Positions 27,571-36,180 of a stretch of DNA of 64,000 bases are shown here, one piece after another. Location of the stretch: contig JANRIO010000102.1 in NCBI GenBank assembly GCA_033764875.1, forward strand, positions 17,000-80,999, given 5' to 3'. Numbering within the stretch: position 1 is the stretch's first letter; each line of letters starts with the position of its first letter. A model generated the notes under the pieces. It saw only the letters and a program-made list of their open reading frames with translations. It had not been told where the DNA came from and searched no databases. A program made the position numbers and the translations under genes. Source of the stretch: AWTP1-13 sp033764875. Lineage in GTDB: Bacteria > Pseudomonadota > Alphaproteobacteria > Rhizobiales > Hyphomicrobiaceae.

Positions 27571-29712
27571 TCAGTTCAGCTTGATCACGCCATAAAGACG
27601 CACGGTGCGGCCAGGCTGCAGCACGGTGTCCTTCTGGAACGAGGAGTGGTTGCGCACGTCCTGGTCGAGCAGGTTCTCGCCCTTGAGCCCGATCACGTAC
27701 TCGGACACGGGCGAGCCCGTCCCCGGCTTGTAGCTGTACCTGAGGTCGGCTCCGAGCAGCGTGTAACCCTTGGTGTCCGTTTCGTTTTCACCGATGCGTG
27801 TCTGGTCGAAGGCGTGCAGGAGGCCGGTCCGCGCGTACCAGTTGGCATCCCTATAGAAGATGCCGGCGCCGAGCCGATGCGGCGGGATGCGGGGCACATA
27901 GCCGCCCTGCGCGTCGGTGAACTCGGCGTTGACGAAGTCGTACTGGCCGTCGACGCCCCAGATGCCGCGCCACACCTTGCCGATGTCCTGCTGCGCCGAC
28001 AGCTCGACGCCGTAGAAGCGAGCGTTGCGCTGCTGGAAAAGCACCTTGGTGAGTTCCGTCCCCGTCGTCCCGCAGCTCGCGAAGTCGTCATCGCACAAAT
28101 CGGCGGTCTGCTGCTTGAAGATGAAGCCGTCGTAGACGGTGTAGTAGGCGGACGCGTCGAACCGCAGCGGTCCCTTCGCACGGCGGACGCCGACCTCGAC
28201 GCTCTTGGCCACTTCCTTGTTCAGAAACGGGTTGCCGATCTCGAACGTGCTGGTCGCCTCGTGCGGCCCCTTGGAGAACAGCTCCGCCGCATCCGGCGCG
28301 CGCTCGGCATACTGCGCCGTGAAGCGCCCGACGACGTCGGGGGTCAGCTTGTAAAGCAGGCCGAAGCTCGCGCTCACGGGCGCGAAGCTGCGTTGCGCGG
28401 CAATCAGCGGCGCCGCCGGATCGCTGATGTCGCGCCCGATGCCCGACACGTCGTTCTGCTCGATGCGGAAGGCCCCCTGCAGCGCCAGCCGCTTGGTGAA
28501 CTGCAGCTCCTCGAACCAATAGGCCGCCTTCGTGCGGGTATCTGCGGGATCGAGCAGCGAATCCCCGCCCTCGAAGCTCGTGCCCGTGAGGCGCCGATGC
28601 CCGAGCTGCACGCCCACCGCGCCGCGCAGCTCGCCGAGCGACGTCATCACCGGCGAGTGCTGCACCTCGACGCGGCCCTCGATCTCGCGGTTCGTGAAGC
28701 GCGAGCCGACCTCGGCCGCGCCGCTCTCGAACCCGATCTCGTTGTGCCGGTAGTCGCTGCCGCCCACCCAGTATCGGATCGCCTCGATGCCGCTGGCGTT
28801 GACGCGCCACTCGCCGCGAGACTGCACCTTCTCCTGGTGCATGTCGATCCGCGTCTTGTTGTCGAGCGCCTCGGCACCCGGAATGCCGTACAGGCTGTTG
28901 TACTGCGTGTACGAGACGCCCATGAAGCCGGACAGGCCGATCATGGACGCGCCCACCGAGTAGCCGTAGCTGTCGACGAAGGAGTTGAATTGCCGGCCGT
29001 TGGGCGTGTTGTAGTCCTGCGCCTTGCGGTTGAAGCCGTCGGCATGCACCGCGAAATTCCCGGCTCCTGCCGTGACCTTGTACGCGCTGTCGAAGCTGCT
29101 GTCGGCCGAGCCGACGCCACCCCTGACCTCGGCCGTGTAGCCGCCGCGCGGGATGAAGCTCGGGATGCGCTCGTTGCTAACGTTGACCACGCCGCCGATG
29201 GCGCCCGATCCGTAGCGCAGGGTGGCCGGCCCGCGCACCACCTCGACCTGGTCGGCAGCGTAGGGATCGATCGGCACCGCGTGATCCTCGCTGAGCGTCG
29301 AGGCATCATGCGAGCCGATACCGTTCTCGCGCACGCTGACGCGGGTGTTGTCGAGGCCGCGGATGATCGGCCGGCTGGCGCCTGCGGCGAAGGTGGATGC
29401 CGAGATGCCGGGCTTGTACTGCAGGCCGTCGGCGAGGTTCGCCCCGCCGGCAGCGATCAGCTCGGCCGCGGGAACCACCGTCAGCGGCACGAACACCTGC
29501 TCCGGCAGCACCAGGGGCTGCTGCACCGACGGCAGCGTGGACTGTGCCGGCAGGGCTGACGGGGGCGGCGCCCGCACGATCGGCGACGGTGCTGTGACGC
29601 TCACCTCGGGCAGCGCGACCTGCGCCTGCGTCGCCAGCGGCCAGCCCGCGAAAAGGCAGAATGCGCTGAGATATCTGAAGCTTACGGGAACTGCGCAGGA
29701 ACCGCGACGCAT
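27571..29712 (-). CDS. TonB-dependent outer-membrane receptor, ZnuD-like
   Basis: This 713-residue receptor has a signal peptide (residues 1-31, ending ATQAQ) and a Pro-rich segment. The plug domain spans about residues 75-185, with LADGLQYKPGISASTF, SRPIIRGLDNTRVSVRENG and VEVVRGPATLRYGSGAIGGV. A 22-strand-type barrel ends RTVRLYGVIKLN. The plug segment SHDASTLSEDHAVPIDP resembles the zinc receptor ZnuD. The His-rich loop of neisserial ZnuD is missing; one loop has a Cys pair (CDDDFASC). The ATG at 29712 follows GGAGAG. A Zur-like palindrome lies 27 bases upstream, supporting zinc uptake under zinc starvation. Substrate is inferred. Confidence 0.85.
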   Translation of the reverse strand: MRRGSCAVPVSFRYLSAFCLFAGWPLATQAQVALPEVSVTAPSPIVRAPPPSALPAQSTLPSVQQPLVLPEQVFVPLTVVPAAELIAAGGANLADGLQYKPGISASTFAAGASRPIIRGLDNTRVSVRENGIGSHDASTLSEDHAVPIDPYAADQVEVVRGPATLRYGSGAIGGVVNVSNERIPSFIPRGGYTAEVRGGVGSADSSFDSAYKVTAGAGNFAVHADGFNRKAQDYNTPNGRQFNSFVDSYGYSVGASMIGLSGFMGVSYTQYNSLYGIPGAEALDNKTRIDMHQEKVQSRGEWRVNASGIEAIRYWVGGSDYRHNEIGFESGAAEVGSRFTNREIEGRVEVQHSPVMTSLGELRGAVGVQLGHRRLTGTSFEGGDSLLDPADTRTKAAYWFEELQFTKRLALQGAFRIEQNDVSGIGRDISDPAAPLIAAQRSFAPVSASFGLLYKLTPDVVGRFTAQYAERAPDAAELFSKGPHEATSTFEIGNPFLNKEVAKSVEVGVRRAKGPLRFDASAYYTVYDGFIFKQQTADLCDDDFASCGTTGTELTKVLFQQRNARFYGVELSAQQDIGKVWRGIWGVDGQYDFVNAEFTDAQGGYVPRIPPHRLGAGIFYRDANWYARTGLLHAFDQTRIGENETDTKGYTLLGADLRYSYKPGTGSPVSEYVIGLKGENLLDQDVRNHSSFQKDTVLQPGRTVRLYGVIKLN

Positions 29713-29738
29713 GGGGGTCTCTCCAGCATTCTATGCAA

Positions 29739-29753
29739 TGTTATACTGTAACA
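29739..29753. promoter_or_regulatory. Zur-box-like palindrome upstream of the TonB receptor
   Basis: TGTTATACTGTAACA is an odd-centred palindrome with six of seven base pairs matching around position 29746. The flanking GCAATGTTAT resembles the alphaproteobacterial Zur motif GnAATGTTATnnnATAACAT. It sits 27 bases before the receptor start, where a bound repressor would block initiation. The match is by eye and Fur-family alternatives cannot be excluded. Confidence 0.6.
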
Positions 29754-29926
29754 CGACGCCATATGGCACAAGTGCGCCGAACCCTTTCCGTCGGCCTCGA
29801 TTGCATTTCGCCGGGCTGACTGTTGTAAGCCGCACACAAAGCTGTTCACGGAGCTTCCCCCGACCTTGGCCACCATCTATTCGGAGGCCTAGCGTCGGCT
29901 ATGAATTGCCTGGAGGTTTTCTGCCC

Positions 29927-31567
29927 ATGCGCCTGTCTTCCACACCGGCGGCGATGCGCGCCCACTACGACGTCGTCATCGTCGGCTCGGGCTACGGCGG
30001 CGGTGTCGCCGCCTCGCGCCTCGCCCGTGCCGGCAAACGCGTCGCCGTGCTGGAGCGCGGCCGCGAGATCCCGACGGGCGAGTTCCCCTCGCGCTTTCCC
30101 GAGCTGCGCGCCGACATGCAGGTGCGTGGGGCCCGGGTTCGCATCGGGCCCGCCACCGGCCTCTTCGACGTCCGCTTCGGGGCCGACATGCATGTGCTTG
30201 TGGGCTGCGGCGTCGGCGGCGGCTCACTGATCAACGCCGGTGTCGCGCTGACGCCGGATCCGCGCGTCTTCGCCGACCCGATCTGGCCGGCGGCGCTGCG
30301 CCAGGATCCGCTCCTGGCCGAGGGCTACGCCCGGGCCAAGCGGTGGCTGCGGCCGGCCCGCGACCCGCGCGCCCGGGAGCACACCAAGCTTCAGGCCCTC
30401 GACCGCGCCTCCGATGCGCTGGGGACGGCCCCCTCTCCCGCCGAGATCGTCGTCAGCTTCGAGGATACGACCAGCGCCGGCGGCGTCGCCCAGAAGGCCT
30501 GCACCCGCTGCGGCGACTGCTGCGGCGGCTGCAACGTCGGCGCCAAGAACACGGTCGCCCTCACCTACCTGCCGGATGCCCTGCGCCACGGCGCCCAGAT
30601 CTTCAGCCACGTCAAGGTGCGCTCGCTGGCGCGCGAGGGCGGTCGCTGGGCGGTCGACATCGATCCCGGCCACGTCGCCACCGACGGCCTGCCCGAGCGC
30701 ATCACCGCCGACATGGTCGTCCTGGCCGCCGGCACCCTGGGATCGACCGAGATCCTGCTCCGCTCGCGCGATCGCGGCCTTGGCCTGTCCGATCGCCTGG
30801 GCCGCCGCTTCTCGGCCAATGGCGACATCATCGCCTTTGGATACGGCGCCAAGTCCCCCGTCAACGCCATCGGCGTCGGCCATCCGGCCAGGACCGACAT
30901 CGTGGTCGGCGCCGCCGTCTCGGGCCAGATCGAGATCAACGACCCGGACGATCTCAGCCGCAGCCTGACCATCCAGGAGGGTGCCTTGCCGTCGGCTCTC
31001 GCCCCTGTCCTGCCGGTGCTCTTCATTCCCAACGGCCGCCTCCTTGGCGCCGTGCAGAGCCTCATCAACGGCGTCTATCGCGGTCCGTTCTCAGGCCTGC
31101 AGACCTTCTTCGCGGTGTCCCACGACAGCGCTTCGGGGCGCCTCGTGCTGGTCGACGACCGGCTGGAGATCCAGTGGCCGGGCGCCAAGGACGAGCCCGT
31201 CTACAAACGCCTCGACGACGCGCTCACCGCGCTCGTCACCCGCTCCGGCGGCAAATACGTGAAGAACCCGCTGTCCGGCACCATGATGGGCAGCCAGCCC
31301 GCCACCGCTCACCCGCTTGGCGGCTGCGGGCTCGGCGAGGACCGCACCTCGGGCGTCATCGATCACAAGGGCCGCGTGTTCGACGCCACGGCCCCCGGCG
31401 CGGCCGATGTCCACCAGGGACTCTACGTCATCGACGGTTCGGTCATGCCTCGCTCGCTGGGCGTCAATCCCTTGCTCACCATCACGGCGCTGGCCGAGCG
31501 GGCGCTAATGCATATGTGCCAGGATCTGGGCCTCGCCGCCGATGCCGACCCCAGGCCCCCGGCCTGA
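29927..31567 (+). CDS. GMC family FAD oxidoreductase (cholesterol-oxidase-like) with Cys cluster
   Basis: This 546-residue flavoenzyme binds FAD at its N-terminus (VVIVGSGYGGGVAASRLA, residues 17-34), with GCGVGGGSLINAGV near 95. A dense Cys block CTRCGDCCGGCNVGAKNT spans residues 192-209, and the C-terminus has HPLGGCG and GVNPLLTITALAERA. Such Cys blocks occur in ChoD-type members of the family and may bind an Fe-S cluster. The likely reaction is oxidation of an alcohol, sterol or lipid-like substrate; the actual one is unknown. TGGAGG lies 10 bases before the ATG at 29927. The frame is open further upstream, but that part is intergenic in character. It is divergent from the TonB receptor. 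Confidence 0.85.
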   Translation: MRLSSTPAAMRAHYDVVIVGSGYGGGVAASRLARAGKRVAVLERGREIPTGEFPSRFPELRADMQVRGARVRIGPATGLFDVRFGADMHVLVGCGVGGGSLINAGVALTPDPRVFADPIWPAALRQDPLLAEGYARAKRWLRPARDPRAREHTKLQALDRASDALGTAPSPAEIVVSFEDTTSAGGVAQKACTRCGDCCGGCNVGAKNTVALTYLPDALRHGAQIFSHVKVRSLAREGGRWAVDIDPGHVATDGLPERITADMVVLAAGTLGSTEILLRSRDRGLGLSDRLGRRFSANGDIIAFGYGAKSPVNAIGVGHPARTDIVVGAAVSGQIEINDPDDLSRSLTIQEGALPSALAPVLPVLFIPNGRLLGAVQSLINGVYRGPFSGLQTFFAVSHDSASGRLVLVDDRLEIQWPGAKDEPVYKRLDDALTALVTRSGGKYVKNPLSGTMMGSQPATAHPLGGCGLGEDRTSGVIDHKGRVFDATAPGAADVHQGLYVIDGSVMPRSLGVNPLLTITALAERALMHMCQDLGLAADADPRPPA

Positions 31568-31645
31568 TGCGCGAGCCGGCCGACCGCCGGCGATTGACGC
31601 GAGTGCCTTGACCGGGCAGTGTAATCGTCGACCCGCCGACGACGA

Positions 31646-32731
31646 ATGGACGAAGCTGTCGAGTTGAGAGTGATTCCGCCAACCGATCTCCAGGCCAGGA
31701 CAGTGGCGACGTGGGGCGCTCCGATCGTCCACGGCGCCCGCATGCGTTGGTTCCACACCAAGCGAACCCTGCGCCTCTCCACCCGCACGGACCGCGCATT
31801 TCTCGTTAACGAGCTCGTCCGCATCCTCGATCGAGGCCTCGTCGGCAAAAGCCTGCACATCATGGCCGCCGGCCGCACGGATGGCGCCGGCGCCCAGGCC
31901 ATGGCCAAGATCTCCGCCCTGGCCCTGGCACGGACCTATGGTCTGACCTACGTGCACACGCCCTTCCAGGTTATGGAGCACGCCGAGAACGGCTCGCCCG
32001 CCGCATGGGCGGCGGCCTGGGAAAGCATCTTCAATTTGGGAGAGGGAGAGCTTGCCCTTGAGGCCTGTCCCTTGCCGCAGGTCTCGATTGACCAGTTCAT
32101 AGGCAATCGCTCCTGGTGGCACACGCCCTGCTTGCTGACGGCAGGTCACTACAATCGATTTACGGACAACCACCCGGAGGCGTTCTCCCTGATCGCTGAG
32201 GACCTTCGCGCCAGGTACGCGCGCGGCGGCCTCCGCGAGCTTCCGCGCGGTGAGGTCGTCGTCTGCGCCCATCTGCGCCGCGGCGACGTCTCCCGCGACA
32301 ATCCCGACACGGCCCATCGCGTGGCAAGTTTCACGAGTTTCGTCAATTGCTTGCGGCAGGTCCGAGGCGCCCTGGAGCAGGCCGGCGTAGATAGGGTCCG
32401 CATCAAGGTCTTCTCCCAGGGCAGTGCCAGCGGGCTCGAGGCCCTGCAGGCCTTGGGCTGCGAGTTGCATCTTGATACGCCGGCCATCGACAGTTTCCGT
32501 CGTCTCGCCGACGCCGACGTGCTGATCATGGGCCGCAGCTCGTTCAGCTTCGCCGCCGCGCTGCTGTGCGACGGCGTGCGCATCTACGACCCCTGCGACC
32601 GCGCGCCCGCATCCGGCTGGCTGGTGCGCAACCTCCAGGGCTTTGTCGACGGCGCGGCACTGGCTTGGGCGGCGACCGGCGTGGCCGCGCGCTTCCGTGC
32701 CGGCGCCAAGGGCCTGTCCCGCACGGGCTGA
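31646..32731 (+). CDS. Fucosyltransferase-fold protein (GT11/GT23-like)
   Basis: This 361-residue protein has the three landmarks of the fucosyltransferase superfamily. A Gly-rich first motif, GRTDGAGAQAMAKISALALA, lies at residues 76-95. The GDP-fucose-binding HLRRGD lies at 209-214. A C-terminal motif, DSFRRLADADVLIMGRSSF, spans 282-300 where the family has a short Asp-Ser and Ser-Ser-Phe-Ser block. Overall similarity to known GT11 enzymes looks low, so donor and acceptor are uncertain. The first 30 codons use more A/T at the third position than the rest, and the true start may be the ATG at 31742. It sits between the GMC gene and tRNA-Ser. Confidence 0.65.
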   Translation: MDEAVELRVIPPTDLQARTVATWGAPIVHGARMRWFHTKRTLRLSTRTDRAFLVNELVRILDRGLVGKSLHIMAAGRTDGAGAQAMAKISALALARTYGLTYVHTPFQVMEHAENGSPAAWAAAWESIFNLGEGELALEACPLPQVSIDQFIGNRSWWHTPCLLTAGHYNRFTDNHPEAFSLIAEDLRARYARGGLRELPRGEVVVCAHLRRGDVSRDNPDTAHRVASFTSFVNCLRQVRGALEQAGVDRVRIKVFSQGSASGLEALQALGCELHLDTPAIDSFRRLADADVLIMGRSSFSFAAALLCDGVRIYDPCDRAPASGWLVRNLQGFVDGAALAWAATGVAARFRAGAKGLSRTG

Positions 32732-32788
32732 GCGGTAGCTGCCTGGCGGAGCGCTTCAGTTTCAAGCTTCTGATATCAGGAAGGGATC

Positions 32789-32880
32789 TGGCGGAGACGA
32801 GAGGATTCGAACCTCCGGTACCCCTTTCGGAGTACAACGATTTAGCAAACCGCCGCCTTCAGCCACTCGGCCACGTCTCC
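32789..32880 (-). tRNA. tRNA-Ser (anticodon GCT)
   Basis: Read leftward from 32880, the acceptor GGAGACG pairs with CGTCTCC. The D-loop region is GGCCGAGTGGCTGAAGGC, and the anticodon loop TTTGCTAAA gives GCT. A long variable arm (TACTCC...GGGGTA) is diagnostic of class II tRNA-Ser, and GGTTCGAATCC is the T-loop. Discriminator G (32792) is followed by an encoded CCA (32791-32789). Confidence 0.97.
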
Positions 32881-32971
32881 AGCGCCCCTGCCTATAGTTG
32901 TCACGCGCGCGAAACGCAAGGCTCGCGGCACCGGCCCGCGGGCGCCCCGCGGGAGCCTTGACCGGCGCGGC

Positions 32972-33277
32972 TCAGTGCGTCCAGGAGCCCTTGCGCCCGT
33001 ACCTGAAGTTGTCGGCGTAGGATTTGCGCACGGCGGCCCGCGACTGCGGCTCGAGCACCTTGTAGGCAAGGCCGTTGCGCTGGGCGTAGGCCACCGCCTC
33101 GTCCTTGGTCTCGAAGCTGAGCCGGATCTGCGATTTCATGTCCCGGGAGCTGGTCCAGCCCATCAGCGGGTCGATCTCGCGCGCCACCTCCGGCTCGAAC
33201 TCGAGCACCCAGTCCTTGGTCCGGGCCGGGCCCGACTGCATCGCCGTCTTCGCGGGCTTGAAGATCCGGGCAACCAT
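32972..33277 (-). CDS. NADH dehydrogenase accessory subunit, NDUFS4-like
   Basis: This 101-residue protein belongs to the ETC complex I conserved-region family: MVARIFKPAKTAMQSG, WVLEFEPE and DPLMGWTSSRDMKSQIRLSF are close to the mitochondrial NDUFS4/18-kDa subunit. It should bind the peripheral arm of complex I. Such subunits are essentially restricted to Alphaproteobacteria and mitochondria, which helps place the organism. The ATG at 33277 was chosen because AGGAAAG precedes it. It is a single leftward gene between tRNA-Ser and a long leader region. Confidence 0.92.
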   Translation of the reverse strand: MVARIFKPAKTAMQSGPARTKDWVLEFEPEVAREIDPLMGWTSSRDMKSQIRLSFETKDEAVAYAQRNGLAYKVLEPQSRAAVRKSYADNFRYGRKGSWTH

Positions 33278-33600
33278 TGGCGCTTTCCTCATGTCCCTGG
33301 GCCGCCGGCGGCGGCATGCGTCTCGACCGGGCGGCGGTTCCTCCCGCCTCGCAAGGCGAGGCCCGCGCAAGCCTACGCGGGCTTTCTTAAGGGACGCTGG
33401 CCGGGTTTGACAACGCGGCAGCTCCCCGCGCCGCCGATGGCTCGCCCGCCTCGGGGCCGACCTGCAACCCTGGCGGTCGCAGGTGCGCTGAGGGTAGCGC
33501 AACTGCAGCAGAGCCGGTAACGTCGCGTCGGAACACCCGCCTGCACTGCCGCGGCCTGCCGGCAACGGACGACGAGATCGGAAGAGAAGCGCAAAACGGC
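33278..33600. other. 323-base intergenic region with stacked hairpins
   Basis: This region separates the leftward NDUFS4-like gene from the rightward ATP-grasp gene and must hold both promoters. Apart from the hairpins listed separately at 33347-33386, no gene or clear promoter was recognised. Confidence 0.5.
33347..33386 (+). terminator. Two adjoining hairpins ending in a T-run
   Basis: CCTCGC-AAG-GCGAGG (33347-33361) is followed without a gap by GCCCGCG-CAAGCCTA-CGCGGGC (33361-33382) and then TTTC. Read rightward, this has the form of an intrinsic terminator. No rightward gene lies upstream, so it may end a small RNA or antisense transcript, or act as a leader structure for the leftward gene. 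Confidence 0.4.
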
Positions 33601-36180
33601 ATGCTGGGGAGCTCGCAGGTACAAACGCCCGGCTACGGCGACCTCTTGCAGGGCTACGCGGCCGCCGTCTCCGGCTTCGACGAGCTGATGACGCCGGCCG
33701 GGGAGTTGCGCCCCCACTGGCACGCCTTTTTCGAGCAATGCACCGGGCTTGACGCTGATGCCCGCCGCGCGCGCATGGAGCGCCTAAACACCCGCGTCCG
33801 CGAGACCGGGATCGCCTACGATCTTTTCGCCGATCCGTCCAACACGGCCCAGCCCTGGCGGGTCGACTTCGTGCCGCTCGTCATCGCGCCGGAGGAGTGG
33901 CGGTTTCTCGAGCAGGCGCTGCTGCAGCGCGCCACCCTGTTCGAGCGGATCCTTGCCGATCTCTACGGCCCGCAGAGCCTTCTCGCCGACGGCGCCATCC
34001 CGCACGAGCTCGTCTTCAGCGATCCGTCCTACCTGCGCCCCTGCCAGGGCCTCGTCCCCTCGCGCGGCTTCATCCAGTTCTTCGCAGTCGACTGCGCCCG
34101 CGCCCCCGACGGCACCTGGCGCGTCATCGACACCCACACCGAGACGCCGGCCGGCATCGGCTACGCCATCGCCAACCGCATGGTGCACACCAACGTCGCC
34201 GGCGACATCTTCTCGGCCTGCAAGGCGCTGCGGCTGGCGCCCTACTTCCAGCAGGTGCAGACGGCGCTTGCCCGCCGCGCCAACCGCGTCGATCCCGTCG
34301 TCGCCCTGCTCTCGCCGGGTCCCCATCACAACGACTTCTTCAGCCATGCCTACCTGTCGCGCTATCTCGGCCTCACTCTCGTCGAGGGCGCCGACCTGCG
34401 CGTTGCCGGCAACCGCGTGACGCTCAAGACGCTCGACGGCCTGATGCCGGTCGATCTCGTGGTGCGCTGCATCTCCGGCGCCGAGGCCGACCCGCTCGAG
34501 CTCGACAGCGCCAGCTTCTCCGGCACCGTCGGCATGCTGCAGGCCGTGCGCCAGAACACCGATCTCGTCGCCAATGCGCTCGGCTCGGCGCTTGCCGAGA
34601 ACCGCGGCCTGTCCGTGTTCCTGCCCGATCTTGCGCGCCGGCTGCTCGGCGAGGACCTGCGCATCCCCGACGGCCGCCGCTGGTGGCTGGGCGATGCGCA
34701 GGCGCGCCGGCACGTGCTCGCCAACCTCGACCAGATGGTGATCCGGCCCGCGCACGAGAACACGGCCCGTCCCGGCCGCGCCATTCCCGGCGTCGAGCCG
34801 CACCGCCTCTCGCAGGCCGACCGCGCCCGCCTGCTCGAGAAGATCGAGCTCGGCGGCGCCGGCTTCGTCGCGGAGGAGAAGATCGGCTTCGGCACGACCC
34901 CCTCGCTCACGGCCGACGGCATGCTGCCCAAGCCCTACGCGGTGCGCCTGTTCGTGGCCTCGACCGCCTCGGGCTTCACGGTCATGCCGGGCGGGCTGGC
35001 CATGACCGTCGATCCCACCGCCACCGTCGCGCTCAGCGCCACCGACGCCGAGACCCGCGACGTCTGGGTCGTCTCCGACGCGCTGGTGCCCAAGCCCTAC
35101 GCCAGCCTCTGGCGCCCCACCATCGAGGCCGCCGGCCGCGTCAGCCACGGCGCCCAGGACCTGCCCAGCCGTGCCGCCGACAACCTGTTCTGGCTCGGCC
35201 GCTACACCGAGCGCGCCGACTGGACCATGCGCGTCCTGCGCACCTCGCTGACGCGGCTGCAGGAGGACACCGGCGCCCGCCAGGACCTCGGCGCCAGTCG
35301 CATCGCCCTCGAGATCCTGCTCGCCAAGGACGAGGGCGGCCTGCCGGCGCAGCGCGCGCCGACCGACCCGGTGCTGATCGAGGGGCTTTCCCGCAGCCTG
35401 ATGAGCTCCCTGCGCCACCCCTACGCGCTGCCGCAGACGCTCGACGCCATCCATCGCATCGCCAGCCTCACGCGGGACCGTCTCTCCCTCGAGGCCTGGC
35501 GCACCTTGAACGACTTCTTCGCCGGCCGCCGCTGGCAGGCCGAGGCGATGCCGGTCGCGACGGGCGAGAAGCTGCAGCTCCTCGAGGACGGCCTGCGCGT
35601 GCTGTCCGCCTTCCACGGCCTCACGCACGAGAACATGACCCGCAACTTCGGCTGGTCGTTCCTCGACATGGGCCGCAGGCTGGAGCGCGCGGCGAACCTC
35701 GTCGAGATCCTGGACGGCATCTTCGGCAAGGGCGCCGACCAGGAGGACGAGACCGGCAGCATGCTGTTCGTGCTCGACCTTGCCGACAGCTTCATCACCT
35801 ACCGCTCGCGCTACCGCCTGGCACCGCTCATGTCGCTGGTGCTTGATCTGCTGCTCGTCGACGAGAGCAATCCGCGCAGCGTCGCCTACCAGCTGGTCGC
35901 CCTCAACCGCGAGATCGCCACGCTGCCCCAGTCGCAGGATGGCCGCGCCCGCGTGGCGGAGCAGCGCCTCGCCCTTGCGCTGCTGAGCGACCTGCAGGTC
36001 GCCGACGTCGACGACCTCGCGCGGCGCGCCGGCGATGGCCAGCGTCCGACGCTGTCGACGCTTCTGGCGCGTCAGGATCAGCGTCTGCCGGAGCTGTCGG
36101 ACGCCGTCGGCCGGCGCTACTTCAACCTCGTCGAGAAAGGTGCGCGCTGGGTCCGGGCCCGCTCGAGGACGGAGCAATGA
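33601..36180 (+). CDS. Circularly permuted ATP-grasp protein fused to an alpha-E domain
   Basis: This 859-residue protein joins two families normally encoded by separate neighbouring genes. Residues 1 to about 480 are the circularly permuted type 2 ATP-grasp domain (VIDTHTETPAGIGYAIANR, LLSPGPHHNDFFSHAYLSRY, GGAGFVAEEKIGFGTTPS). Residues about 515 to 859 are the all-helical alpha-E domain, opening SRAADNLFWLGRYTERADW. Comparative genomics has proposed that these proteins, with a transglutaminase-like peptidase, form a peptide-bond-making and cleaving system; substrates are unknown. The ATG at 33601 opens the family-like region. The next gene overlaps its stop as ATGA, so the two products probably work together. 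Confidence 0.88.
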   Translation: MLGSSQVQTPGYGDLLQGYAAAVSGFDELMTPAGELRPHWHAFFEQCTGLDADARRARMERLNTRVRETGIAYDLFADPSNTAQPWRVDFVPLVIAPEEWRFLEQALLQRATLFERILADLYGPQSLLADGAIPHELVFSDPSYLRPCQGLVPSRGFIQFFAVDCARAPDGTWRVIDTHTETPAGIGYAIANRMVHTNVAGDIFSACKALRLAPYFQQVQTALARRANRVDPVVALLSPGPHHNDFFSHAYLSRYLGLTLVEGADLRVAGNRVTLKTLDGLMPVDLVVRCISGAEADPLELDSASFSGTVGMLQAVRQNTDLVANALGSALAENRGLSVFLPDLARRLLGEDLRIPDGRRWWLGDAQARRHVLANLDQMVIRPAHENTARPGRAIPGVEPHRLSQADRARLLEKIELGGAGFVAEEKIGFGTTPSLTADGMLPKPYAVRLFVASTASGFTVMPGGLAMTVDPTATVALSATDAETRDVWVVSDALVPKPYASLWRPTIEAAGRVSHGAQDLPSRAADNLFWLGRYTERADWTMRVLRTSLTRLQEDTGARQDLGASRIALEILLAKDEGGLPAQRAPTDPVLIEGLSRSLMSSLRHPYALPQTLDAIHRIASLTRDRLSLEAWRTLNDFFAGRRWQAEAMPVATGEKLQLLEDGLRVLSAFHGLTHENMTRNFGWSFLDMGRRLERAANLVEILDGIFGKGADQEDETGSMLFVLDLADSFITYRSRYRLAPLMSLVLDLLLVDESNPRSVAYQLVALNREIATLPQSQDGRARVAEQRLALALLSDLQVADVDDLARRAGDGQRPTLSTLLARQDQRLPELSDAVGRRYFNLVEKGARWVRARSRTEQ

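Noticed and set aside
32732..32880. tRNA-Ser as the end of an integrated island
   Set aside because: No integrase, second tRNA fragment or direct repeat was found in the window. Only the neighbouring gene's slightly different composition hints at it.
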